This document shows positions 24,236-33,901 of a stretch of 64,000 nt of DNA, one piece after another. Under the pieces are notes generated by a model, which did no database searches, was not told the origin of the DNA, and saw nothing but the letters and a program-made list of their open reading frames with translations. The stretch is taken from assembly GCF_012641435.1 (NCBI RefSeq), contig NZ_JABAIJ010000005.1:124001-188000 (forward strand), in the 5' to 3' direction. Both the position numbers and the translations under genes were made by a program. How positions within the stretch are numbered: position 1 is the first letter of the stretch; every line of letters begins with the position of its first letter. Source of the DNA: Rhizobium sp. P38BS-XIX. GTDB lineage: Bacteria > Pseudomonadota > Alphaproteobacteria > Rhizobiales > Rhizobiaceae.

Positions 24236-24425
24236 CACCCCTGTGTCCCTGTCGGGACATCTCCCCCCACAAGGGGGAGATTGGTCGCTCGCGGAACCCT
24301 CACGCCTAAATCAAATATCGAAGCTGTCGACGCCAAAGCTTTTAAGTTTGAGAGAGCGTGCGGCATACTCCCAACGATCTCCCTCCTTGTGGGGGAGATG
24401 TCGCGAAAGCGACAGAGGGGGTATC
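24236..24425. repeat. Long imperfect inverted repeat, rhizobial intergenic element
   Basis: The left arm (24236-24283) contains GACATCTCCCCCCACAAGG; the right arm (24371-24425) contains CCTTGTGGGGGAGATGTCGC. Each arm also has a small internal hairpin (TGTCGGGACA on the left, GTCGCGAAAGCGAC on the right). About 87 bases lie between. Elements of this kind, with CTCCCCCACAAGGGGGAGAT, are common between genes in Rhizobium and Mesorhizobium. The element follows pheT and could also serve as its terminator. Confidence 0.75.
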
Positions 24426-24455
24426 AGAGGCCCGGCATATTCGGTGCCGTATCAG

Positions 24456-24815
24456 TCACCGATGCAGATGGTAGACCTTGTTCACCACACTCCACCGGCC
24501 GTCGATCTTCACCAGCGACAGATAGTCTGAAAACCGCATGCCGGCGAACTCGTCGACGACCTTGACGCTCGCCGCGTCGCCTTCGATATCGATCATCTCG
24601 ATATCCATCAGCGGTATCGTATCCGGTGGCGCTCCGCCCTGTTCGACGATGGCAGCGATGAATTCATCCCGCGTCATCCATTCCACCGCGCCTTGATAAT
24701 TGCCGATGATCGCCGCTTGCGGGTGGAATGCCTTGCGCAGCGCCGGCTCATTCGCGAATGCCATGCCATCGACATAGAGATGAACAACCGCACGGATTGC
24801 CTGCTCTTCCGACAT
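24456..24815 (-). CDS. NTF2-like/putative lumazine-binding family protein
   Basis: This 119-residue protein has the NTF2-like pattern MSEEQAIRAVVHLYVDGM...RKAFHPQAAIIG and ends in the strands YLSLVKIDGRWSVVNKVYH. It resembles the Lumazine_bd_2 group. The ATG at 24815 follows GAGGA; an upstream ATG at 24839 is possible. The function is unknown; it lies alone between the pheT repeat and pbpC. Confidence 0.82.
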   Translation of the reverse strand: MSEEQAIRAVVHLYVDGMAFANEPALRKAFHPQAAIIGNYQGAVEWMTRDEFIAAIVEQGGAPPDTIPLMDIEMIDIEGDAASVKVVDEFAGMRFSDYLSLVKIDGRWSVVNKVYHLHR

Positions 24816-24905
24816 CTCGTCATTCCTCGTTTGAGACATGCGCAGAATAGCATAACCGGCGCCGGCTGACAAAAATGAGACAGCGCCATGCCGATCAAAA
24901 GACCG

Positions 24906-26993
24906 CTACTCGACGAAAACCCGTACGCTGGCGGCGCGCCCGGCCGCATCGATGACGGTCAGTGTCGAATAGCCGGCGCCATCTGGCGTCCACTGGTTGG
25001 TGCGCCGTCGCGACATGTCTGGCAGCGGCTTGCCATTGGCGAGCCAGCGGAACGGCGCCCGCCCCCCCTGAAGCTTCAGCGCCAGCGGCATCATCTCGCT
25101 GCCATTGCCGCTTGCGCCGAGGTCTACCCGCGCGCCTTCCGGCGGATAGACGATCTGCGGCGCCGGCTCTCGACTGGAAGCCGCCAGCAGGCCGGCAGCG
25201 GTCACGGAAAAGCGTCGCTGGCTGATCGGCAGCTCGGTCGGCGCGATCCGCACCGCGCCCATGGGAGCCGAAGGGAAGGGGGTTATCGCAACGCCGGATT
25301 TGGCAAAGGCCTCGAACAGGATCGGCGCGGCCGACACATAGCCTGCCAGCCCCGGCACGGCGCCATTGTCCGGGCGGCCCACCCAGACGCCGAGCACATG
25401 TGCTCCGTCATAACCGATCGACCAGGCATCGCGGTTGCCGTAGCTGGTCCCGGTCTTGTAGGCGATGCCGAGCTGCTTGCTGCCGCGCGGCGCGATGATG
25501 TCGGATAGAATGTCGGTGATGTTCCACACAGCGATCGGCTCCATCAGCGGCTCGCTGTCGATCGGCCCCGCCTCATCCTGGACGCCGTCGCCGATCCGCA
25601 TTGCCTTGCCGCGATTGGCAAGCCCGGCATAGAGCTGCACGAGATCCTTGAGCGTCACGCCGACACCGCCAAGGCCAATGGCAAGCCCGGGCGCCTCGTT
25701 CGGCGGCAGCTTCGGCTTCACCTCGGCGCGGCGAAAGCGCACCAGCAGCCGTGTCGGCCCAACCGCATCGAGCAGACGCACGGCCGGGACATTGAGGGAT
25801 AGCTGCAGCGCCTGACGTACGCTGACATCTCCCTGGTAGCTCATGTCGAAATTGCGGGGGCGATAACCGTAAAAGTCGGCGGGACGATCCTCGATGATCG
25901 TTTCCTGCGCCACATAACCCTGTTCGAAGGCAAGGCCGTAGATGAAGGGTTTCAACGTCGAGCCGGGTGAGCGCAGCACGCGGGTCATATCGACCCAGCC
26001 GGAGCGGGAGGAATCGAAATAGTTGGCCGATCCGACTTCACCGATGATCTCGCCGGTCTTGGCATCCGCCATGATCATCGCGACGGAAACTTTCGGCCCG
26101 AGCCGCTTTGCCGCCGCATCTGCAACGGCTTCCAGTCCCTGCTGGACATCGCGGCGCAGTGTTGTCTTGTGCTGGATGACGCCCGGCTGCTTTTTGAGCG
26201 CCAGTTCGGCCAGATGGGCGGCATAGGCCGGCAGCTGCCTGCGCTGAGACGGAATAGGCGAAAGCGAGGCGCGTTCCGCTTCGCCTTCGCCGATCACCGT
26301 GGCGACCGCAGCGCGTGCGAGCACGCGATGGCGGGCCGCCTGCGCAGCGGCGAGATTGCGGTCAGGCCGGCGCTTTTCCGGTAGCTGCGGCAGCGCCACG
26401 AGCAGGCCCGCCTGCGCAACGGTCAAATGCTTCGGCTCCTTGCCGAAATAGGCAAGGCTTGCGGCCCGCACGCCCTCCAGATTGCCGCCATAGGGGGCAT
26501 GTGTCAGGTAGAGGTCGAGGATTTGTTCCTTGGTCAGCCGCCGCTCGATCTGGATGGCGCGCACCATCTGCAGAAGCTTGGCCGTCATCGAGCGTTCGCT
26601 GCGTGGCTCGATCAGGCGTGCGACCTGCATCGATAGCGTCGAACCGCCCGATACGATGCGACCATGCGTGACGAGCTGCAGAAAGGCACGTCCGACCGCC
26701 ATGGGATCGACGCCGTGGTGATCGTAGAAGCGCCGGTCTTCATAGGCGACCAGTATGCGCAGAAATTGCGGATCGACATCGGCAACGTCAGTCTTCAGCC
26801 GCCAGCGCCCCTCGGGCGTGGCGAAGGCACGCAGGAGATCGCCATTGGCGTCAAGCACCTCGGCCGAAACCACGCGCGCGCCGTCCAGCGGCGGCGGATA
26901 GGCGCGGTCCGCGGCTTCAAGGCCGAAGACCAGAGCCACCACCGCAAGGGCGGTGGCTCCAAAGCCGATCGCAATCTTCCATCGTGCCTTCAT
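24906..26993 (-). CDS. pbpC: Penicillin-binding protein 1C
   Basis: PbpC (695 residues) is a bifunctional peptidoglycan synthase of the inner membrane. After the N-terminal anchor (7-25), the GT51 glycosyltransferase domain has E85 in YEDRRFYDHHG and the GGSTLSMQ segment (117-123). The transpeptidase domain has S345-T-L-K348, SLN (399-401) and K513-T-G. The last 90 residues are the family-specific C-terminal domain (BiPBP_C). It lies eight bases after the alpha-2-macroglobulin gene, with which it forms the known yfhM-pbpC pair, so it may repair wall damage. Confidence 0.96.
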   Translation of the reverse strand: MKARWKIAIGFGATALAVVALVFGLEAADRAYPPPLDGARVVSAEVLDANGDLLRAFATPEGRWRLKTDVADVDPQFLRILVAYEDRRFYDHHGVDPMAVGRAFLQLVTHGRIVSGGSTLSMQVARLIEPRSERSMTAKLLQMVRAIQIERRLTKEQILDLYLTHAPYGGNLEGVRAASLAYFGKEPKHLTVAQAGLLVALPQLPEKRRPDRNLAAAQAARHRVLARAAVATVIGEGEAERASLSPIPSQRRQLPAYAAHLAELALKKQPGVIQHKTTLRRDVQQGLEAVADAAAKRLGPKVSVAMIMADAKTGEIIGEVGSANYFDSSRSGWVDMTRVLRSPGSTLKPFIYGLAFEQGYVAQETIIEDRPADFYGYRPRNFDMSYQGDVSVRQALQLSLNVPAVRLLDAVGPTRLLVRFRRAEVKPKLPPNEAPGLAIGLGGVGVTLKDLVQLYAGLANRGKAMRIGDGVQDEAGPIDSEPLMEPIAVWNITDILSDIIAPRGSKQLGIAYKTGTSYGNRDAWSIGYDGAHVLGVWVGRPDNGAVPGLAGYVSAAPILFEAFAKSGVAITPFPSAPMGAVRIAPTELPISQRRFSVTAAGLLAASSREPAPQIVYPPEGARVDLGASGNGSEMMPLALKLQGGRAPFRWLANGKPLPDMSRRRTNQWTPDGAGYSTLTVIDAAGRAASVRVFVE

Positions 26994-27001
26994 GGCTGCG
27001 C

Positions 27002-30000
27002 TTACTGCTGGGCGGCCAGCACCTCCATGCGGCCCATCGCGGTGCGGGCGGAGAATTGCGGACGATACATATCCTCAACGCTTGCGGCCGGATGGTCATA
27101 GACGCCCGGGGTCACGGCGCGCACGACATAGGCGAAGGTCAGGTCGCGGTCCGCACCCGCCGCCTGGTCGAAGGCTGCGACGAAGCGATCACTGCGGAAT
27201 TCGACATGGGCGGGCTGGATGTCGCTGAGCCAGTCGAAATTCGTCAGCTGGGCGCTGTTGACGATGCTTGGATTGTCGATCTCGAAGCCGGCTGGCAGCA
27301 GATCGGTTACGAGAAGACGCTGCGGCCAGTCGTTGCTCTCGGTCACATGCAGCACGACGACGTAGCGTTCGTTCTGCTGTGCTTGGCTGACGTTCGCCTC
27401 TTCACCGTCGAGCGTGTAGTACTTGCGCTCGATCTTGAAGCCGTTGCCGCTGGCCGGCAGCGGCGCAACCGGGGCCGCCACCGTGGTCACGGCCGCTGAT
27501 AGCGGTTGGCGCGTCGTGTTGGTGACGGTCAAGGCGTGGCCCATCAGCGCGTCGCCGCTCATCTGGGCCATGTAGGTGCCGCTATGCGGGGCGCCGTTAA
27601 CGTCGAGCGTCAGCCCGTCGTCACCATCCTGCAGCGCGCGGGCGGCCAGCAGCATCCAGGTCTGTTCCTGCGTGCTGGTGTACTTCTTGGTCTGCCAATC
27701 CTTGGCGACGACGCTTGCAAGATCCGGAATGATCGGCGGTACGGGACGGCTTTCGGCGGCCAGTGCCAGTACGGCAGCACCATCACGCAACGATGAGCCG
27801 TAATCCGAGCGCACGAAGCTGACCTTCGTGGTCGCCGCCTTCTGCGACATCTGCAGGGCATCGATAAAGATGTTGCGCGAGCGCTGCGCATCTCCATAAA
27901 GCGCCAGCGCCGCAGCCAGATGAGCCTTGGACAGCGGCGTCGGGAAGTCGTTCAGCATCGTATCCGCATAGTAGCGCAGATCGCTGATCGAGGCCTTCTT
28001 GTTGCGCGCCAGCACATAGAGCGCGTAGGCGATCTCGTTGCCGTTATCCTTGACGTTGGTGTTGGAGCTGAGCGAGTTCTGGAGGTTTTCCAGTGCCTGC
28101 ACCATGGCCTGATCCGGCACGTTGTACTTCTGCTCGCGGGCGCGGGTCAGGAAGTCGGTCACGTAGGAGTCGAGCCACATATCGCCCGAGCCAGGGCTCC
28201 AGAGGCCGAAGCTGCCGGTGGAGGACTGGTAGGATAGTTCGCGATAGATGGCATCCTGCACGCGCTTGTGGATCTCGTTGTCGTCCGCAAGCCCGTTCTT
28301 GACCGCCATGTCGCTGAAGTAGAGCAGCGGCAGCGCGCCGCTCGCGGTCTGTTCGGCGCAGCCATAGGGATAGCGGCTAAGACTCATCAGCAGGCCCGGC
28401 ACGTCGAACGCGTTGGAACGGCTGACATTGAGGCTGACCGAGGCGCCCGGCAGCACGCTGTCGGCGAGAAGGTCGGAGTTCACGGTCAGGCTCTTGCCCG
28501 GGGCAAGCGCAATGATCCGGCGTTCGGTGACCGGCAGCTGCGCCGGGCGAACGGGGACGTCGACCGATTGATGGAGCGACATGCCCGAAGCATTCGACAG
28601 CTTGATCGATACCGTGCCGTCGCCGGGCTGTCCGCCCGTCAGTGGCAGCGTAATATTGTACTTTCCGCCGGTCTGCAGGTTGATCTTCTGCTGCGTGGCG
28701 CTTGCGTCCACGGTAACGGCGCTATTGCCGGTGACGGCCAGCGTATACTCGCCGGCAGGAGCATCTGTGTTTGCGACGTCGAGACGCAGGTTCGCCTTGT
28801 CTCCCGGCGCCAGGAACTTCGGCAGGCTTGCGGTGACGACGACCGGATCGCGGATGATCACATCCTGCGTCGCGTGGCCGACACCGGACTTCGACCATGC
28901 AACAGCCATCAGACGTGCCGTGCCGTTGAACTGCGGGATGTCGAAGCTGACATTAGCCTTGCCCTCGGCATCGAGCTTGATCGGGCCGGAGAAGAAGGCG
29001 ACGAGCTTTTCTTTCGGCGGGCTTGCCTGCAAGGCAACCTGTCCGCCGTCGCCGCCGGTGCGCAGCTTGCCCGTTGCGCCCAGCGAGCCGTCGATGAGGC
29101 GACCATAGATATCGCGGATCTCGAGACCGAGCTGGCGCTGACCGTAATACCAGTCGTCCGGTGCCGGCGGTTGATAACGCGTCAGGTTGAGGATGCCGAC
29201 ATCGACCGCAGCGAGCGTGACATAGGCGTCTTCGTTGGCGCCTGCGCCGGCAACCTGCAGAGCGACGCTGAGCGGTTGACGCGGCAGCGTCTTCTGCGGC
29301 GCATCGATCTTGATCTGCAGCTTGCGCTCGCCGGGATCGACGGGTGCCCACTTGATGCCGATGGCGCGCATCGGCATGCGGCTTTCCTGAGCTTCGCCGG
29401 GGCGGAAGAGGGTTGCCGTCAGATAGGTGCCCGCACCCCAATCGGCGGTGACGGGAACGTCCACTTCGCCGCCGTTTGCACCGATATCGGCATTCGTCAC
29501 CGAGATCAGGGTTTCCGAGCCGGCTGTCACCATCAGCTGACCGGCATAGCGCGAGGTCACCTTGAGCTTGGCGGTATCGCCGACATGGTAGCTTTCCTTG
29601 TCGAGCGCGATTTCAAGCGCATCCGGCGTCTCCGTCGAGGTCGAGGCGACGTACCAGCCGGCATTGAACTCGACGCTGGATTCCGGACCATTGGCATCGG
29701 CGCTGGATACTTCGAGGCGGTAGCGGCCCCAGGTGACGGGCGTGGAAATCGCCGCGCCATCGGTCGTGGCGTTGATGGTGCCGACCGCCACCTGCTTGGT
29801 GGACATGATCGGCTCGAACTTCCAGCTGTTGCCGTCGCGATACCATTGATAATTGCGCTCGACGCTCAGCAGCTTCCAGGTCAGGCCCTGCATCGCCTGC
29901 TTCTGTCCATTGGCATCGACGGCGATGACATGGAAGTTGCCAACCGAGTTTTCACCGAGATTGCCGTCGAATTCCGGCTTGATGCCGATGCGCGGGCCGT

Positions 30001-32521
30001 CCGCCTTGACGGGCAGCGTCAGCGAGCGCTCGACAGCGCGGCCGCCGGCTTCCTGCATGCGCACCGTGATGTTGGCGTTCAGCAGCTGCGTGGTCGAGGG
30101 CGTGTCGTTGATCGTGACGTTGAAGGTGGTCTTGCCGTTTTCGTCCAGCGCCTGCAGGTCTTCGAGCGGCACCTGCGTGCTCTCGGCCTTGCTGTCACCA
30201 CTGCTGCTGTCGTCGTCGCCGTCATTGTTGTCCTTGCCTGCGCCCTCATCGGCGAGGCCGAACTGATAGCCCTTGTAGGCGTCGCTCTGGCGCGTCGGCT
30301 TGAGCGTCACTTCGCCTTCCAGATTGAGGCCGGCGGCCGGCGCACCGTAGAGATAGCGCCCGTCGACATTAACAGGCGTCGGCTGACCGACTTCGATCTC
30401 CTTCGCGTCGCTCTTCATGTCGAATTCGATACGATCCGGCACGAAGTCGTCGACGAGGAAGGTCTGCGACCCGATGGAGGAGCCCTTGGGATCGGTATAG
30501 ATGTTCATCGTCCACGTGCCGCGCATCGATGTCTGCTGCAGCGGCAGGTCGACATTGTATCCGCCGAGCTTGCCGCCATCGGTGACGATGCGGCGATCCT
30601 CGACGCCATCCGGGCGCAGGAAGACGAAGGTAAGCGGCAGGTTCTCGACCGCCGTCGAGCTGACGTCGCGGGCAAGAGCGGATGCATGCACGGTTTCGCC
30701 AGCGCGGTAGATGCCGCGTTCGGTCCATGTCAGCAGGTCGATCGCGCCGGGCGCGGTTCTGCCTGAAACGCCGCGGTCCGACAGATCGAAGCCGGCGCGC
30801 GTCATGTCGAGGAACACATAGTCCTGATCGCCGTTCTGAGCGGTGATGACGGCCGGCGTCATGCCTGCGGTGCCGCGCATCAGGCCGGCGCTGAAGACAG
30901 CACGGCCATTGTCGTCGGTCTTCGCGGTGCCGAGGATTTCATTGTTCTTGGCAAGCAGCTGCAATTGAACATTGGCGAGCGGCTTGGCGCTGCCGAGAGA
31001 GCGGGCAAAAACACTCAAGCCGTCGGTGCCGGCATAGGTGGTGACGCCGATATCGGACACCACGAACCACTGCGTCGCCTGCGGATCCCATTCCTGGCCG
31101 CCGCTGTTGGGAGCAACCGCCGTCAGAACGTAAACGCCCGGCTTGCGCTTCGGCAGGGCTTCGTCGACCGGGAAGCTGGTCGCGACATCCTTGTTGAGCT
31201 CCTGCGTGATCTCGATGGAACCCTGCCACACCAGTTCGCCGTTGGTGTCCTGGATGGTCTGGGCGCTATAGCTGTCCATCTGCGTCAGGAACTGCGAGTT
31301 GTTCAGGAGCTGCGCGATATTGCGGTCGCCGATACGATAGAGCTTGAGATTGGCCGAGCTGGCGTTGACCGAGACGATCGGAATGCCGCGCCGCGCCGTG
31401 GCCGGAAGCACGAAATTGTCGCCGGTAAAGCGCAACGAGGCCGGGCGGTCCTTGACGTAAATATCGACATTGACCTGGGCCGGAAGGTTTTCACCGACCG
31501 ACGAAGGCAGCCCGGCGCGCAGCGAAACGCGGTAGTGCTGGCCGAATTCCAGGCCCTCAACGCAGATCTGATTGTCCTTTGCGTCGACACCCTTCGGCGC
31601 CGCGCCATTGACGGTGACGAAGGGCGTGTAATCGACGCCGCTCTTCACCAGCTTTTCGGAAAACTGCACGCAGGCGCGCGGTGCGGCATTGTCGTTATCG
31701 AGCGTATTGCCCGTCACGCGGAAGCCCTGCCGCGCCTTCAGATCGTCATAGGCTGCCTGGACGGCGGCGGAGCTGACGAGATCGAGGCTCGCCTTGTAGG
31801 CGTTGAGCGCCGGGCGATAGTTCTGCGCATTTTTCAGCGACTCCGCAAGAACGGCCAGCGCGTCGGCGCGGCTGGTCTTGGTGCGGGTCAATTGATAGCC
31901 GTTGAGCGCCGCATAAGCCGCCTTGGTCGAAACCGAGGTGTCGTTCGTGACCGTGTTGGCGGCACGCGCCATTTCGATCCACAAATCGCCGTCGTCCGGA
32001 TTGAGCGAAAGCGCGCCCTGGAAGGCGTTGAGGGCGTCGTTGACATTGCCCGAGGTGAGCTCGATGCGGCCAAGAGCGATCAGGCTCTCGACGCCTTGAC
32101 CCTTCAGCTCGTCGCCGAGCGTCAGCGTGCTCTTGGCATCGCGCGCACTCTGAACGAAATCGTCAGAAAGGAAGGAAAGGGCAGGGGCAGCACCGATATC
32201 CGGCTCGCTGGCAGCAGCCGTCTCGACGATCTTGCCGGCGATTGCGCCGGGAAAACTGTTGAGCTGGTTGAAGTCCGACTTCATGAAGCACCATTTCACC
32301 TTCGGATTGTAGGTGAAGGCTTTGCAGGACTTGTCGCCGATGCAGGACGCGGAGCACTGATCCAGTGTCACGTTCTGCTCTGTGCGCAGGTCGAAGCCGA
32401 AGTAATCGCCATCCTTGGTGGTGACCACCTGGCGTTTGACATCAGCCGCGGCCGAAGGGCTCAGAGCTGCGAAAGTGGCGAGAAGAAAAGCAGAGAAGCC
32501 GATAAACGCGCGCTTAGACAT
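27002..32521 (-). CDS. Alpha-2-macroglobulin family protein with PAN domain
   Basis: This is a very large periplasmic protease inhibitor (1,839 residues). MSKRAFIGFSAFLLATFAAL and SAAA form a signal peptide with no lipobox Cys, unlike E. coli YfhM. A PAN/Apple-like domain with paired cysteines (about 40-90) follows, then MG domains. The thioester site is G-C1388-A-E-Q1391 (bases 28358-28360 for the Cys). After proteolytic cleavage of the bait region, the thioester traps the attacking protease. The ATG at 32521 has GGGAGGACTT upstream. pbpC is next in the same operon. Confidence 0.94.
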   Translation of the reverse strand: MSKRAFIGFSAFLLATFAALSPSAAADVKRQVVTTKDGDYFGFDLRTEQNVTLDQCSASCIGDKSCKAFTYNPKVKWCFMKSDFNQLNSFPGAIAGKIVETAAASEPDIGAAPALSFLSDDFVQSARDAKSTLTLGDELKGQGVESLIALGRIELTSGNVNDALNAFQGALSLNPDDGDLWIEMARAANTVTNDTSVSTKAAYAALNGYQLTRTKTSRADALAVLAESLKNAQNYRPALNAYKASLDLVSSAAVQAAYDDLKARQGFRVTGNTLDNDNAAPRACVQFSEKLVKSGVDYTPFVTVNGAAPKGVDAKDNQICVEGLEFGQHYRVSLRAGLPSSVGENLPAQVNVDIYVKDRPASLRFTGDNFVLPATARRGIPIVSVNASSANLKLYRIGDRNIAQLLNNSQFLTQMDSYSAQTIQDTNGELVWQGSIEITQELNKDVATSFPVDEALPKRKPGVYVLTAVAPNSGGQEWDPQATQWFVVSDIGVTTYAGTDGLSVFARSLGSAKPLANVQLQLLAKNNEILGTAKTDDNGRAVFSAGLMRGTAGMTPAVITAQNGDQDYVFLDMTRAGFDLSDRGVSGRTAPGAIDLLTWTERGIYRAGETVHASALARDVSSTAVENLPLTFVFLRPDGVEDRRIVTDGGKLGGYNVDLPLQQTSMRGTWTMNIYTDPKGSSIGSQTFLVDDFVPDRIEFDMKSDAKEIEVGQPTPVNVDGRYLYGAPAAGLNLEGEVTLKPTRQSDAYKGYQFGLADEGAGKDNNDGDDDSSSGDSKAESTQVPLEDLQALDENGKTTFNVTINDTPSTTQLLNANITVRMQEAGGRAVERSLTLPVKADGPRIGIKPEFDGNLGENSVGNFHVIAVDANGQKQAMQGLTWKLLSVERNYQWYRDGNSWKFEPIMSTKQVAVGTINATTDGAAISTPVTWGRYRLEVSSADANGPESSVEFNAGWYVASTSTETPDALEIALDKESYHVGDTAKLKVTSRYAGQLMVTAGSETLISVTNADIGANGGEVDVPVTADWGAGTYLTATLFRPGEAQESRMPMRAIGIKWAPVDPGERKLQIKIDAPQKTLPRQPLSVALQVAGAGANEDAYVTLAAVDVGILNLTRYQPPAPDDWYYGQRQLGLEIRDIYGRLIDGSLGATGKLRTGGDGGQVALQASPPKEKLVAFFSGPIKLDAEGKANVSFDIPQFNGTARLMAVAWSKSGVGHATQDVIIRDPVVVTASLPKFLAPGDKANLRLDVANTDAPAGEYTLAVTGNSAVTVDASATQQKINLQTGGKYNITLPLTGGQPGDGTVSIKLSNASGMSLHQSVDVPVRPAQLPVTERRIIALAPGKSLTVNSDLLADSVLPGASVSLNVSRSNAFDVPGLLMSLSRYPYGCAEQTASGALPLLYFSDMAVKNGLADDNEIHKRVQDAIYRELSYQSSTGSFGLWSPGSGDMWLDSYVTDFLTRAREQKYNVPDQAMVQALENLQNSLSSNTNVKDNGNEIAYALYVLARNKKASISDLRYYADTMLNDFPTPLSKAHLAAALALYGDAQRSRNIFIDALQMSQKAATTKVSFVRSDYGSSLRDGAAVLALAAESRPVPPIIPDLASVVAKDWQTKKYTSTQEQTWMLLAARALQDGDDGLTLDVNGAPHSGTYMAQMSGDALMGHALTVTNTTRQPLSAAVTTVAAPVAPLPASGNGFKIERKYYTLDGEEANVSQAQQNERYVVVLHVTESNDWPQRLLVTDLLPAGFEIDNPSIVNSAQLTNFDWLSDIQPAHVEFRSDRFVAAFDQAAGADRDLTFAYVVRAVTPGVYDHPAASVEDMYRPQFSARTAMGRMEVLAAQQ

Positions 32522-32775
32522 AAGTCCTCCCAACGCTGCCCGTTTTAATTGCCGGCAATCTTCAAATTTCGCACCCGTTTGTCAACCGAGCGTGGAGCAT
32601 GCGTGTCGGGTTTGCGCCTATGACGATTTTGCTATGAGCTTGAAAGCGCCCGCATATCAGGCGATTCACGTGTTTCGTCGTTCGTTAATCACGCTTCTTT
32701 TTTCTTGCCAGTTTCAAAATGACACCGGCCTTGATGGCCGATGTCTTTGCAGAGGCGTCCGATGCGCCTGACGTG

Positions 32776-33771
32776 TCATATATTCGTCATGGCGAGGGAG
32801 GCATCGCTATACCGCTTGCCGGCAACGATTTCCGGCGTGATGATGTCGCCGAGCTCCTTCACGTCCTTTGCCGAAAGCGCGATATCGGCCGCGGCTGCGT
32901 TCTGCTCGAGATGATGCAGTTTGCGTGCGCCGGGAATGGGGACGATATCGTCGCCCTGATGCAGAACCCATGCGAGCGCCAGTTGTGCTGCGGTAACGCC
33001 TTTTTCCTCGGCGAGTGCCTGAAGCTTGGCGACCAGGAGCGCGTTGGCATCAAAATTCTCGCTCTGGAAGCGCGGCAGCGAGCGGCGGAAATCGTCGCTG
33101 GAAAGATCGTCCGTCTGGCGAATGGCGCCGGTCAGGAAGCCGCGTCCGAGTGGGCTATAGGGTACGAACCCGATGCCGAGTTCGCGGCAGGTCGCAAGCA
33201 CATCATTCTCGGGCTCGCGGCTCCAAAGCGAATATTCGCTCTGCACGGCGGCGATCGGATGCACCGCGTGAGCCCGGCGAATGGTGGCAGCACCAGCTTC
33301 GGAAAGACCGAGCGCCCGCACCTTGCCTGCTTTCACCAGATCCGCCATGGCGCCAACCGTATCTTCGATCGGTACGTTCGGATCGACGCGGTGCTGATAG
33401 AAAAGATCGATCACGTCGGTATCGAGCCGCTTGAGTGAGGCTTCGGCCACTTCCTTGACGTGCTCGGGTCTGCTGTCGACACCGACCATGGAAGCCGGAC
33501 CGGATTTCGTATGGTCCAGTTTGAAGCCGAACTTTGTTGCGATGACCACGCGGTCGCGAACAGGCTTCAGCGCGCGGCCGAGCAGCTGCTCGTTGGTGAA
33601 GGGGCCATAGGTTTCGGCCGTATCGAAAAAGGTAACGCCGAGATCGACGGCGCGATGGAGCGTTTTGATGGATTGAGCGTCGTCGGTCGCACCATAGGCA
33701 AAGCTCATGCCCATGCAGCCGAGACCAACGGCGGAAACGGTGAGATCCTTACCAAGCTTGCGGTTTTTCAT
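32776..33771 (-). CDS. Aldo/keto reductase
   Basis: The 331-residue protein has the full AKR tetrad: D50 and Y55 in FDTAETYG, K80 in VIATKFG and H127 in FYQHRVD. The NADPH-binding IPGARK segment is near the end (VPIPGARKLHHLEQN). It belongs to the YajO/AKR13-like group that reduces a wide range of aldehydes and ketones. A LysR gene is divergent, 130 bases away, and is its likely regulator. Confidence 0.93.
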   Translation of the reverse strand: MKNRKLGKDLTVSAVGLGCMGMSFAYGATDDAQSIKTLHRAVDLGVTFFDTAETYGPFTNEQLLGRALKPVRDRVVIATKFGFKLDHTKSGPASMVGVDSRPEHVKEVAEASLKRLDTDVIDLFYQHRVDPNVPIEDTVGAMADLVKAGKVRALGLSEAGAATIRRAHAVHPIAAVQSEYSLWSREPENDVLATCRELGIGFVPYSPLGRGFLTGAIRQTDDLSSDDFRRSLPRFQSENFDANALLVAKLQALAEEKGVTAAQLALAWVLHQGDDIVPIPGARKLHHLEQNAAAADIALSAKDVKELGDIITPEIVAGKRYSDASLAMTNI

Positions 33772-33901
33772 CCTGTGTTCCTCTTGAGACTGATGAGAGC
33801 GGCAGTGGTCAATCTTTGCTGCCTACACGCTCAAGTTAGGGGTGTAGATAATGAATGAAAGTCCATGCAAATCGTAATGGGTTGTTCTATAATTTAGATC
33901 A

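Noticed and set aside
28268..32548. Two long rightward frames across the alpha-2-macroglobulin gene
   Set aside because: Both mirror the coding strand of a well-supported protein and have no signal or domain of their own.
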